Shown here in pieces: positions 8,752-19,379 of a stretch of 64,000 nt of DNA. Under the pieces are notes generated by a model. That model was not told the origin of the DNA, ran no database searches, and worked only from the letters and a program-made list of their open reading frames with translations. Each line of letters starts with the position of its first letter. Positions within the stretch are counted from its first letter, which is position 1. Origin of the DNA: Candidatus Binatia bacterium (GTDB lineage Bacteria; Desulfobacterota; Binatia; HRBIN30); the NCBI GenBank assembly GCA_026415395.1, contig JAOAHD010000007.1:124001-188000 (forward strand), given 5' to 3'. The translations under genes were made by a program, and so were the position numbers.

Positions 8752-10287
8752 TTACGGCAGCTCGGTAGCGTAGGATTCGGCCCCGCGTTGCACACGCACG
8801 TGGCCGTGGGCCTCGGTACCGGTAATTTTTAATTGAACATCCAGGAAACCAGCCGTGCCGCCAGAAAGGCGAACGTCACCCTCGATGCGAGCGGTATCGG
8901 AAGTGGCCAACTCTACCGCTAACCGACCGTCGAGGCGTTCTCGTGGGAACAGGGAAAGGCCATTTAACTCCATGGCAAAAGTTCCGGTAACCAAACTGCC
9001 GTCGACCACGAGCCGCGCTGCTCCACCGTACGGCCCGGACAAAACCCGATCGATTTTGCTTGCCCTCAGCGGCACATCGCGGAGCAGCGGAGCCCAAGCC
9101 GGATCAACCGACACGGGTGACGGCCGCGACCTGAGGGGCGGACGAGAGAGAAGGCGGGCGAGACCAATGTGGGTGTCTCGTATCGTCGGACCCAACACCG
9201 CACCCCAGGCAAGCAAAGTCCCGTCTGGGTGCCAGCGCACACCGTCGCGCGTGGCCCAACCCTCGTCACCTTCGCGGCTCAAGCGCTGACCTGTATAAGC
9301 GCCGCGGTCGCCTAATCGATCCAGCAAATAAGGCTCGTGCGTGGCGAACAACGGGCCAGTCAAGGTGATGTTGGTAATGGGCAACACCGCCGCGAAGTCG
9401 ACGAGCGGCGGCATGCGTAGCAGCGACAACAGCCGCAGGACCACGTGTGCTCGCGTCGACTCGAAGGCCAGCCAGCGGCCGTCGGGGGAAAATTCCGCCG
9501 TTTCGTCCCACTCCGGGTGACGGGTCACGCGGGTGACTTCCCCCGTGGCCAGATCGAGCAGATAAATGTCGACGTTAGCGGCTTCGTCGCGGGTGGCGGA
9601 AAACACCAGCGTTTTGCCATCATCGGTAAACGACTTCGCTTCGTACCAAGCGTGCGCGCGCGACCAGGCGGCAAGATCGCCCTCGCCCGCGATTGCGGGC
9701 GGATACAGGTGGCGTACGTTTTCCACGCGGTACCCGGCGGAGTCACGCACGAGCTCGCCGCTGACGATGTGGAAGCCGTCGAGCCGCACCTTGGTCCAAA
9801 CCAACCGCTTGCCATCGGGAGAGAGCACGGGAAAACGATCGTGCGTGATTTCGGCGGTTTTGACCCCCTGGATCGAAAAGAGCCGATCCGGGGTTTGCGG
9901 TTCGAAGACGAAAAAATTTTCCGTGAAGATTCCGAAGTAGTACACTAAGAGCCGCTCGCCATCGGGGAACCACAGGTGCGATGCTGCCGAGCGTGGTAGT
10001 GCGCAAGTGAGGCAACGAAACTCGCCGGTTTCGAGTGAAATCATCCCAACGTCACGCCGGTCTGGGCGATCTCGATGCGCGAACCCAAAGGACAGCGCTC
10101 GCCCATCGGGAGTAAACCGGGGTGCCCCCCACCCCAAGACCTGAGCGGGACGTTCGAGGAAACGAATCTCCACCGGCTCGGCCGCAGGATCGCCGTCATG
10201 CCCGCAGCCATGCACCAACAAGGCAAAGCAAGCGGCGGCCACTCCTGCGAGCCACTCGTCAGCAGCTCTTCGCAGGCGCTTCGACAA
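8752..10287 (-). CDS. PD40/WD40-like beta-propeller lipoprotein
   Basis: Probable lipoprotein of about 511 residues. With TTG at 10287 the N-terminus reads MSKRLRRAADEW, then a hydrophobic segment and the lipobox LVHGC, with a GGAGCGAGG site just upstream; the frame is open to 10359. The body has TolB/PD40 blade motifs: RFTPDGRALSFG, LSPDGKRLVW, FTDDGKTLVFSATRD, FSPDGRWLAFEST and WHPDGTLLAWG. The C-terminal 100 residues form a different, beta-rich region (GTFAMELNGLSLFPRERLDGRLAVELATSD). No catalytic Ser of the prolyl oligopeptidase type is visible. A periplasmic or outer-membrane sensor or scaffold is likely; the function is unknown. Confidence 0.75.
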   Translation of the reverse strand: MSKRLRRAADEWLAGVAAACFALLVHGCGHDGDPAAEPVEIRFLERPAQVLGWGAPRFTPDGRALSFGFAHRDRPDRRDVGMISLETGEFRCLTCALPRSAASHLWFPDGERLLVYYFGIFTENFFVFEPQTPDRLFSIQGVKTAEITHDRFPVLSPDGKRLVWTKVRLDGFHIVSGELVRDSAGYRVENVRHLYPPAIAGEGDLAAWSRAHAWYEAKSFTDDGKTLVFSATRDEAANVDIYLLDLATGEVTRVTRHPEWDETAEFSPDGRWLAFESTRAHVVLRLLSLLRMPPLVDFAAVLPITNITLTGPLFATHEPYLLDRLGDRGAYTGQRLSREGDEGWATRDGVRWHPDGTLLAWGAVLGPTIRDTHIGLARLLSRPPLRSRPSPVSVDPAWAPLLRDVPLRASKIDRVLSGPYGGAARLVVDGSLVTGTFAMELNGLSLFPRERLDGRLAVELATSDTARIEGDVRLSGGTAGFLDVQLKITGTEAHGHVRVQRGAESYATELP

Positions 10288-10479
10288 CGCTGCCTCGCTC
10301 CAACCGTTCCGCGTTAGCCGCTTCACCACCGGACGCCGGGACGAATCTTTTCCATCCACACCGACAAGGTTTGCAAGAAGCCAAGGACATCTTTTCGCTC
10401 GCTTGCTTTACAAGCGTCGGCCTCAGGTGGTAAGGCGGGCCACGGTACAGGACGAATCGGGAAAAACCTTCCGCCGCAT

Positions 10480-11157
10480 ATGAGTCCACCCTTGCAAATC
10501 GTCGGTTGGTGGCTTGCGTTTGCAGGCACACACACCGCGTTGAGCCATCCGCCAATCCGTGCACGCTTAGTTGCGCGGTTCGGAGAGCAGGGATTTCGCG
10601 GCGTCTACTCGCTCGTGGCACTGGCCACGTTTATTCCTTTAGTGACCACGTTTTTCCTGCACCGCACCTCTCGCGGTGTGTGGTTGCCGGCGCTTGCGAT
10701 GGTGCCCGGGATCTGGTGGCTGACCATGGGCGTGAACCTGGCGGCTCTTTTCCTCATTGTTTTGGGATTCTCTCTGCCAAATCCGGTGTCTACCCTGAGC
10801 CGCCAAAGCGCGGCCCAGCCTCACGGTGTTTTACGGGTCACGCGGCATCCGGCCTTCATGGGCTTTGCGCTGCTTGACTTCGGTCATTTGCTCGTGCTCC
10901 GAAGCCCAATCGATCTTGCCTTCTTCGGCGGGCTTTGTGCGTACTCCGTGCTTGGCGCGGCGCATCAGGATTGGAGGCGCCGCAAGACCACTCCGGAGTT
11001 GGCGAGATTTTACCAGGAAACGTCATTCATTCCGCTGGTCGCACTGTGGCAAGGCCGCACTCGTTTTGCCGCGAACGAAATCCGCTGGGGTGCTGTGGTG
11101 TTTGCGCTCGTGTTGTACGGGGTTTTGTTCTTCAGCCATCACAGAATTTTTGGGTGA
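10480..11157 (+). CDS. nnrU: NnrU family membrane protein
   Basis: Integral membrane protein of 225 residues with five or six predicted helices. The family motif is GVLRVTRHPAFMGFALLDFGHLL, close to the HP.. methyltransferase-like signature of NnrU and isoprenylcysteine methyltransferase relatives, and the N-terminus has GTHTALSHPPIRARLVARFGEQGFRGVYS. NnrU was named from denitrifiers, where it sits near nitric oxide reductase genes; its reaction is not known. No denitrification genes are present here, so the role is open. The start ATG has no clear ribosome binding site. Confidence 0.85.
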   Translation: MSPPLQIVGWWLAFAGTHTALSHPPIRARLVARFGEQGFRGVYSLVALATFIPLVTTFFLHRTSRGVWLPALAMVPGIWWLTMGVNLAALFLIVLGFSLPNPVSTLSRQSAAQPHGVLRVTRHPAFMGFALLDFGHLLVLRSPIDLAFFGGLCAYSVLGAAHQDWRRRKTTPELARFYQETSFIPLVALWQGRTRFAANEIRWGAVVFALVLYGVLFFSHHRIFG

Positions 11158-11279
11158 GGGGAGTGCATCGGTTGCACATTCGGTGAGGGCGGTTCATCCT
11201 CGTCGCTCTCGGAGTTGGCCAGCCTTACCCGCAAGGCGGGAAAAAAAGGACCTGCGAAGAATATTTAGTTGCGGCGGTT

Positions 11280-11296
11280 GCCGCGCGGGACGCGGC
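11280..11296. terminator. Hairpin between convergent nnrU and tadA
   Basis: Six-base arms GCCGCG and CGCGGC flank a 5-base loop in the 183-base space between two convergent genes. There is no following T-run on either strand, so termination is only suggested by position. Confidence 0.25.
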
Positions 11297-11340
11297 AGCT
11301 CCAGTGCGTGCTGAAGCTAGGAACCTTCGGCTGATAACGC

Positions 11341-13526
<2,186 letters not shown>

Positions 13527-13562
13527 GGGTGCCGCGGTTGCTCGGCAATGATTGTCGCGGCG

Positions 13563-15092
13563 TTAACGAGCGCCCGCAGTGGCTGCGAAGGGCAAGCTTT
13601 CGGCCTGCGCCGCGGCTGCTGCCTCGGCCAGCGATACGATGCGGTAGTCGGCCGCGTTCAAATGACGCGTTTTCCACCAGTACCAGAAGGTGGAGTAGGG
13701 CCAGTTGTTCGTGATGCGACCGGCTTCGTCCTTGTACCAACTGTGGTCCACGTGTGCCCAGGCGGTGTGCTGCAGCGCGGCTTGGATGTCGCGGTTGAAC
13801 GCTTCGAACACGTCTTTGCGAACGTCGAGGTATGCTGCCCCCTGTTGCAACAGCCGCAGGGCTTCGAGGATGTACTGGAATTGGCACTCGAGCATAAACA
13901 AGATCGAGTTGTGCCCGAGGTTGGTGTTCGGGCCGTACAGGAGGAAGAAGTTCGGATAGCCAGGCACTGTGATCCCATAGTAAGCGCGCGCACCTTGCGC
14001 CCAGTCGTTTTCCAACAGGCGGCCTCCGAGCCCTTCGATGCGCAGCCCAGCGAGGAACGGATTGGTGCGAAAACCAGTGGCAAAGATCACCGCATCTACC
14101 GCGAGGCGCTCGCCGGTTTTGGTCACCACCGCATCTTCCGCCAAGGCTGCCACGCCGTCGGTGACCAAGCGCACTTGGGGCAAGTTGAGGCTTTGGTAAT
14201 AGTCGTCAGAGATAAGAATCCGCTTGGCGCCAATTGGGTAGTCCGGCACCAAGAGGCGGCGGAGTTGGGGGTCGCGAACCGTTTCCTCCAAGTACCGTAA
14301 CGCTTGGCGACGGTAAAAACGCATCGCCCACGGCTTTTGTTGGATCACCGGCAAGAAGAACAGTTCGAGTGCAGCCCACAAGCGGGCACGGTAAAACTTC
14401 GCTAACCCGGGAACGTGGGCAAATGCCCAATGTTCCCATTTGCGATAAGGGCGATCGCCGCGTGGGAGCATCCAGTTGGCGCTCCGCTGAAAGATGTACA
14501 GCCGCTCGGTGAGCGGCGCAATTTGCGGGATGAACTGGATGGCGCTGGCCGCGTTGCCAATGACGGCGACGCGCTTGCCGCGGAAGTCGAATTCATGGTT
14601 CCAACGGGCCGAGTGGAACTGCACCCCGCGGAACTTTTCGCGGCCCTCGATGGCAGGGATGTACGGATAGTGCAGTTGCCCGATGCCGATGACTAACGCA
14701 TCGGCCCACATCGTGTCGCGGTTGTCCGTGAACACTTCCCACTTGCCGCTGCTGGCGTGGAAACGCGCGCCCGTAAACCGCACCCCAAAGCGGATGTGCG
14801 GGACAATCCCGTGGGAGTGGGCGATATCTTCCATGTACGCCTGAATTTCCGGTTGCGGGGCCCACTTGCGGGTCCAATCGGTCTTTTGCGCGAAGGAAAA
14901 ACAGTAGGACATCGACGGCACGTCGCAGGCGCAGCCAGGATAAGTGTTGTCCCGCCAAGTGCCGCCGAGCGAAGTTTCTTTTTCGAGGATGGTGAAGTCC
15001 TCGAAGCCGGCTTGGCGCAAACGAATTCCCAGGCCGATGCCGCCAAAGCCGCTACCGATGATCGCTGTACGCACGTGCCGCGGGCCCGCCAT
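13563..15092 (-). CDS. Baeyer-Villiger-type flavin monooxygenase (variant fingerprint)
   Basis: FAD- and NADPH-dependent monooxygenase of 509 residues that would insert oxygen next to a carbonyl or oxidise a heteroatom. The FAD Rossmann motif is AIIGSGFGGIGLGIRL, followed by LGGTWRDNTYPGCACDVPS. The Baeyer-Villiger fingerprint is present as FRGVQFHSARWNH, with Asn where Asp or Pro is usual, and the NADPH motif is VIGNAASAIQ, with Ala for the second Gly. This variant recalls the 4-hydroxyacetophenone monooxygenase branch. ATG at 15092 follows an AAAGGAG site. The substrate is unknown; hydrophobic ketones are likely. Confidence 0.88.
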   Translation of the reverse strand: MAGPRHVRTAIIGSGFGGIGLGIRLRQAGFEDFTILEKETSLGGTWRDNTYPGCACDVPSMSYCFSFAQKTDWTRKWAPQPEIQAYMEDIAHSHGIVPHIRFGVRFTGARFHASSGKWEVFTDNRDTMWADALVIGIGQLHYPYIPAIEGREKFRGVQFHSARWNHEFDFRGKRVAVIGNAASAIQFIPQIAPLTERLYIFQRSANWMLPRGDRPYRKWEHWAFAHVPGLAKFYRARLWAALELFFLPVIQQKPWAMRFYRRQALRYLEETVRDPQLRRLLVPDYPIGAKRILISDDYYQSLNLPQVRLVTDGVAALAEDAVVTKTGERLAVDAVIFATGFRTNPFLAGLRIEGLGGRLLENDWAQGARAYYGITVPGYPNFFLLYGPNTNLGHNSILFMLECQFQYILEALRLLQQGAAYLDVRKDVFEAFNRDIQAALQHTAWAHVDHSWYKDEAGRITNNWPYSTFWYWWKTRHLNAADYRIVSLAEAAAAAQAESLPFAATAGAR

Positions 15093-15215
15093 GAGAGCTC
15101 CTTTCATCATGCAATATGTGCTCCGTTGTCGGTGTTCATGCAAGGGATGATGGGGTGAAGGGCCTTCGTCGCGCTGGTGGGAATCGCCGTCCGCGATTTC
15201 CAGAGTTTGCTAACC

Positions 15216-16034
15216 TCAGGTGTCGAGGCCAACAGCGCGGCGTAGGGCGCGCACCTCTCGTTCGTTGAGCAAGCGGCTCTCGCCCGGCTCGAGGCGGCCG
15301 AGAGAAATCGGTCCGATTGCCACTCGTTTGAGTTTCTCCACATCATGACCAACCGCATGACAAAGCCGGCGGATTTCGCGCCTTCTCCCTTCGCGGATCG
15401 CGATTTCGAGCCACGTTTTCGTCCCGCTCGAGCGCAGCACCCGCGCCGACTCCACCTGCGCCACGCCGTCCTCTAGGCGCACGCCACGGCGGAGCTTTGC
15501 CAACGTGGCTTCGCTCGGTACACCTTTCACTTTGACCTGATACACCTTGACCACCCCGTAGCGGGGATGCGTCAGGCGCAGCGCCACCTCGCCATCGTTG
15601 GTGAACAAGAGCAGCCCAGACGAGTGGTAATCTAGCCGGCCGACTGGATACACCCGGGCCGGCAATTTCGGCAGCAAGTTGCGCACGGTGGGGCGCCCTT
15701 CCGGGTCGGACATTGTTGTCACCACCCCAACAGGCTTGTGCATTGCGAGGTAAACGAGTTCCGGAACGGGAACGACCCGGCGTCGGTCGACGGTAATGCG
15801 ATCGGTAAAGGGATCAGCCTTCGCGCCCAGCTCCGTTACCACCTGGCCGTTCACCCGCACCCGCCCCTCGCGGATCCACTGCTCCGCTTGTCGTCGCGAG
15901 GCCAGGCCCGCCTGGGCGAGGATCTTTTGCAGACGTTGCCGGCGGTCGGTCAGCTTCGGCTGCGCTTTGCTGATCTGCGGTTGTGGTTTGCTCGCTATCG
16001 GCGAGCGGGAGGGTTGTTTGCTGGGCGGTGACAT
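15216..16034 (-). CDS. rluB: 23S rRNA pseudouridine synthase RluB-like
   Basis: Pseudouridine synthase of the RsuA/RluB/RluF group, about 272 residues. An S4 RNA-binding domain (RLQKILAQAGLASRRQAEQWIREGRV) follows a Lys/Pro/Ser-rich N-terminus. The catalytic motif is GRLDYHSSGLLLFTNDGE, with the essential Asp, and REGRRREIRRLCHAVGH completes the family signature. The gene starts well inside scpB: about the first 74 codons are read in a different frame from the scpB tail. ATG at 16034 was chosen; an alternative start lies at 16058. It is the last gene of the M50-trpS-scpA-scpB-rluB operon, an order common in Deltaproteobacteria. Confidence 0.92.
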   Translation of the reverse strand: MSPPSKQPSRSPIASKPQPQISKAQPKLTDRRQRLQKILAQAGLASRRQAEQWIREGRVRVNGQVVTELGAKADPFTDRITVDRRRVVPVPELVYLAMHKPVGVVTTMSDPEGRPTVRNLLPKLPARVYPVGRLDYHSSGLLLFTNDGEVALRLTHPRYGVVKVYQVKVKGVPSEATLAKLRRGVRLEDGVAQVESARVLRSSGTKTWLEIAIREGRRREIRRLCHAVGHDVEKLKRVAIGPISLGRLEPGESRLLNEREVRALRRAVGLDT

Positions 16035-16683
16035 CTTCGTCGGTGCTTTCTGGCGCACTCAGGCTTTCGAGCGCGCTCGACAGTTCTTGCAGAGCAGGGA
16101 GGTCGTGCAAGTCCCTGAGTCCGAACGTCTCCAGGAACTCGGGGGTGGTGGCATAGAGAAGGGGCCTTCCGACGGTTTCTTTGCGGCCCGCAATTTTAAT
16201 TAGGCGGCGGGAAAGGAGGGTGTTGAGTGGACCGTCGCAGTCGACGCCGCGAATCGCTTCGATCTCTGCCTTGGTCACCGGCTGCTTGTAAGCAACGATC
16301 GCCAGGGTCTCGAGCGCTGCCCGTCCCAGTCGTTGGGGCTTCTCTTGCAGCAATGCCTGCACCCAAACCGCATACTCGCGTGCTGTGCGGAACTGATAAC
16401 CGCCCGCGACTTCCACCAACTGGATACCGCGTTTTCCCGGGGCGTACTGCTCGCGCAGCAGCTCCACGGCTTCCCGCACTTCTGCAGTGGAAGGTCCCGC
16501 TAGCACTTCCACCAAGCGCCGCAACGGCACCGGAGAACCAGCCGCGAACAGCAAGCTCTCGATAATGCAGGCAAGTTGGGCCGGGTTGAAGGTCAGCTCG
16601 TGTTCGTCCGACGAGGCGTCGGGCCCATCCGTTGCCGGTACTTCCGGCGCTGCCGGAGGCGAAGGGGATTGGTGATCCTCCAC
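15814..16683 (-). CDS. scpB: Segregation and condensation protein ScpB, long tail
   Basis: Kleisin-interacting winged-helix protein of the SMC-ScpAB condensin complex, 289 residues. The tandem winged helices are seen in LACIIESLLFAAGSPVPLRRLVEVL, YQFRTAREYAVWVQALL and LGRAALETLAIVAYKQPVTKAEIEAIRGVD, then GRPLLYATTPEFLETFGL. The conserved part ends near residue 205. The remaining 80 residues are rich in Ala, Thr, Pro and Gly and are encoded largely by the DNA that also encodes the RluB S4 domain, so the tail may have arisen by loss of an earlier stop. It starts four bases after the scpA stop. Confidence 0.93.
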   Translation of the reverse strand: MEDHQSPSPPAAPEVPATDGPDASSDEHELTFNPAQLACIIESLLFAAGSPVPLRRLVEVLAGPSTAEVREAVELLREQYAPGKRGIQLVEVAGGYQFRTAREYAVWVQALLQEKPQRLGRAALETLAIVAYKQPVTKAEIEAIRGVDCDGPLNTLLSRRLIKIAGRKETVGRPLLYATTPEFLETFGLRDLHDLPALQELSSALESLSAPESTDEDVTAQQTTLPLADSEQTTTADQQSAAEADRPPATSAKDPRPGGPGLATTSGAVDPRGAGAGERPGGNGAGREG

Positions 16684-16687
16684 GATT

Positions 16688-17515
16688 TTATTCCTCCTGC
16701 AGGGTTGCGCTGGCAGGCGAGGCAGTGTGTGCCTCGGTTTTTTCCCATTCTGCCAGCCAGTCCCACCCGACGTCGTCTTTCAGCAGTTCGATTTCAATCG
16801 GTGCCTGCCAGTGTGCCTGGACCGCCGCGACTGCCCCGAGGCGGACAAGTTCGAGCAAAGCCAGGAAGGTGGCGACAATCTCCAAGCGGGAGGCGCCCGC
16901 CTCGAACAGTTCGTCGAATTGCAGCCGCCGGTGCTTTGCCAGGCGGGAGAGCATCCGCTCCGCACAGGCACGCAACGACACAGGCTCGAGCACAACCCGG
17001 TGCACGGGCTCGGGTTGACGTCGTGCGAGCAGTTGCCGCAGCGCTTCGACTAAGTCCCAGAGACCCACGCGGACGGTGCCTGGCGGCGGCTGCAGTTCTT
17101 TGTCGGGCCGTCGCACGAACACATCGCGATGCAGCAGCGGGCGCTCGGCCAAAGCCAACGCGGCTTCCTTGTATCGCTGGTATTCCAGTAGCTGTTGCAC
17201 GAGCTCGTGGCGCGGATCGTCCTCTTCTTCTTCGTCTTCCTCGTCGGGCGGCAGCAACATCCGCGATTTGATCAGCATTAACGTTGCTGCCATCACCAAG
17301 AATTCGCCCGCCACGTCCAGGCGCAGCTCTCTCATCAGGTCGAGGTACTGCAGGTACTGCTCGGTAATGGCAGAAATCGGGATGTCGGTGATTTCGACTT
17401 CGTTCTTCTTGATGAGATGCAAGAGCAAGTCGAGCGGACCCTCGAACGACTCGAGCCGCACGCGGTAAAATGGCAGCGGCAACTGTTCGGCAGTGGCGCT
17501 GTCCGTCGGCGTCAT
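16688..17515 (-). CDS. scpA: Segregation and condensation protein ScpA
   Basis: Kleisin subunit of the SMC-ScpAB condensin, 275 residues. The family N-terminus is clear: FEGPLDLLLHLIKKNEVEITDIPISAITEQYLQYL, then AGEFLVMAATLMLIKSRMLLP and an acidic insert (DEEDEEEEDD). The C-terminal winged helix contains SRLEIVATFLALLELVRLGAV. ATG at 17515 overlaps the trpS stop as ATGA, suggesting translational coupling. The open frame continues far upstream inside trpS but is not ScpA-like there. Confidence 0.95.
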   Translation of the reverse strand: MTPTDSATAEQLPLPFYRVRLESFEGPLDLLLHLIKKNEVEITDIPISAITEQYLQYLDLMRELRLDVAGEFLVMAATLMLIKSRMLLPPDEEDEEEEDDPRHELVQQLLEYQRYKEAALALAERPLLHRDVFVRRPDKELQPPPGTVRVGLWDLVEALRQLLARRQPEPVHRVVLEPVSLRACAERMLSRLAKHRRLQFDELFEAGASRLEIVATFLALLELVRLGAVAAVQAHWQAPIEIELLKDDVGWDWLAEWEKTEAHTASPASATLQEE

Positions 17516-18540
17516 GTGGGCAAGCCTATGGCCGTTCGTACTTCCTTCATGGTGGCTTCCGCCACGCCTTGCGCTTGCTCGTGCCCGTGCGCGAGGACTT
17601 CCGCCACTCGTTGTGGCTGCGCTTCGAGTTGCTGCCGTCGTGCGGCGATCGGCGCGAGATCTTCGATCACATGGCGGATCATAATCTTTTTGCACTCGAG
17701 GCAGCCGATGCTGGCAGTGCGGCACCCACGAGTGACGTAATCGATTTCGTCGGGCGTACAGTAAATCCGGTGAAGGCGAAAGGCGGGGCAATCCTCCGGC
17801 TCTCCAGGGTCGGTGCGGCGCACGCGCCGGGGATCGGTCATCATGCGGGAGAGTTTGCGGTCCACCTCTTCGGGCGGATCGCGCAGCCAAACCGCATTGT
17901 TGAAGCTTTTGCTCATCTTGCGGCCGTCTAAGCCAGGAACGCGTGGCGCTTCTGTCACCAAGGTGCGTGGCTCGGGAAACACCGGACCGTAAAAGTGGTT
18001 GAAGCGGCGCGCGATCTCGCGGGTCAGTTCGATGTGCGGCGCCTGATCCTCGCCGACCGGTACGGCGGTGGCTTTGTAGACAAGCACGTCAGCACTTTGC
18101 AGCACGGGGTAGCCGAGAAGGCCGTAACTCAGGCTCAAAACTTCTTGTTCTGACTCACCGCTGATCATCCCTAAATCGCGCGCTTGCTCTTTCACCGTTG
18201 GATTGCGGATGAGCCAGGGAGTCGGCGTTACCATCGAAAGCAACAAGTGCAGCTCGGCATGCTGTTTCACTTGCGACTGGCGGAAAATCACCACCTTCTC
18301 GGGGTCGAGACCGACGGCAAGCCAGTCGGTGACCATCTCCAGCGTGTTTTGCTCGATGGACTCCGTGCCTTCCGGTTTGGTGGTGAGCACGTGCCAGTCG
18401 GCGACAAAGAAAAAGCACCGATTAGCCTCGTGTTGCAGCCGCACCCAGTTACGCAATGCGCCGTGCAGGTGGCCGAGATGAAGCCGCCCGGTCGGACGCA
18501 TCCCGCTGACGACGATCTTCTTTCCCTCGCTTCCACTCAC
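17512..18540 (-). CDS. trpS: Tryptophanyl-tRNA synthetase
   Basis: Class Ic aminoacyl-tRNA synthetase charging tRNA-Trp, 342 residues. The HIGH motif appears as TGRLHLGHLHG and KMSKS as GRKMSKSFNNAV. Other family segments are FVADWHVLTT, QADVLVYKATAVPVGEDQAPHIELTREIARRFN in the form SADVLVYKATAVPVGEDQ, and GCLECKK near the C-terminus. GTG at 18540 overlaps the protease stop as GTGA. The much longer upstream frame is shadow sequence of the protease gene. Confidence 0.96.
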   Translation of the reverse strand: MSGSEGKKIVVSGMRPTGRLHLGHLHGALRNWVRLQHEANRCFFFVADWHVLTTKPEGTESIEQNTLEMVTDWLAVGLDPEKVVIFRQSQVKQHAELHLLLSMVTPTPWLIRNPTVKEQARDLGMISGESEQEVLSLSYGLLGYPVLQSADVLVYKATAVPVGEDQAPHIELTREIARRFNHFYGPVFPEPRTLVTEAPRVPGLDGRKMSKSFNNAVWLRDPPEEVDRKLSRMMTDPRRVRRTDPGEPEDCPAFRLHRIYCTPDEIDYVTRGCRTASIGCLECKKIMIRHVIEDLAPIAARRQQLEAQPQRVAEVLAHGHEQAQGVAEATMKEVRTAIGLPT

Positions 18541-19172
18541 AACAGCCACCCCAAAAGACCACGAATCAACGGGCGCATGACTACGCCTGCCACATTGGTG
18601 GCCACCAACGCTACGACAATCAGCATGCCATACGGCTCGATGCGGGCGAGCAGCACCGCCAGCGGCCGGGGCACGAGCCCGGCGAGCACCCGCCCGCCAT
18701 CGAGTGGCGGCACGGGCAACAGGTTGAACACCGCGAGTGCCACGTTGATGATCACGCCGCGCAACGCAATTTGCGCGAGCAGCGGCTGTGCCGCCTGGGC
18801 AAGTTGCGGTACCCACGCGAGCGGCAACAAGGCGGCGAACGCAAGTGCCAGCAGCAAGTTCGTTACTGGCCCTGCAGCCGCTACGAGGATCATGTCGCGC
18901 CGCGGGTGTCGTAGGCGGGCAACATTCACCGGCACCGGTCGCGCATAACCGAACAGAAATGGCGAGTTCATGACAATGAGCAACAGAGGCAAGGCCAGTG
19001 TTCCAAATGGATCGATGTGGGGGATCGGGTTTAACGTAATCCGACCAGCCTGCTTTGCGGTGGGATCCCCGAGTTGGTAGGCCACGTACCCGTGCGCTAC
19101 CTCGTGGAAAATCACTGCCACGAACACGGGCACCGCCCACACGATCACTTCCTGGAACAAGGAGAGGGACAC
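18537..19172 (-). CDS. Site-2-protease family (M50) membrane metalloprotease
   Basis: Intramembrane zinc protease of the short M50B type (YwhC/rhomboid-independent group), about 211 residues with four to six helices. The active-site HEVAHG (HExxH) lies in the first helix region and LLPVPPLDGGR supplies the third ligand motif (family form NxxPxPxxDG). GTG at 19172, starting VSLSLFQEV, matches family length; upstream codons are Arg-rich and not conserved. It heads the protease-trpS-scpA-scpB-rluB operon, with overlaps showing tight coupling. Substrates are not known. Confidence 0.9.
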   Translation of the reverse strand: MSLSLFQEVIVWAVPVFVAVIFHEVAHGYVAYQLGDPTAKQAGRITLNPIPHIDPFGTLALPLLLIVMNSPFLFGYARPVPVNVARLRHPRRDMILVAAAGPVTNLLLALAFAALLPLAWVPQLAQAAQPLLAQIALRGVIINVALAVFNLLPVPPLDGGRVLAGLVPRPLAVLLARIEPYGMLIVVALVATNVAGVVMRPLIRGLLGWLL

Positions 19173-19379
19173 AGCGCGCTCGCTAGCACAAACCCACCAA
19201 GCTGGCCAACGTGTTCGGCGGGTCCGCGTGTGTGCCGCGCGCCGCGGGCAAACGGTGCTTGAGCGTTTCAACACGGGTGCATGCAGGGCGAGGAACCGCC
19301 GGCAGGATGCGTTCGGCAGCTTGCCTGTGCTGTGGTCGTTGCGGTGCGAGTGCGCGGTAATCAGGGGTCGGAGCCGGTC

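Noticed and set aside
17512-19140. A 542-residue protein with trpS at its end
   Set aside because: The first 200 residues are read out of frame within the M50 protease gene; a GTG at 18540 with a GTGA overlap gives normal TrpS length.
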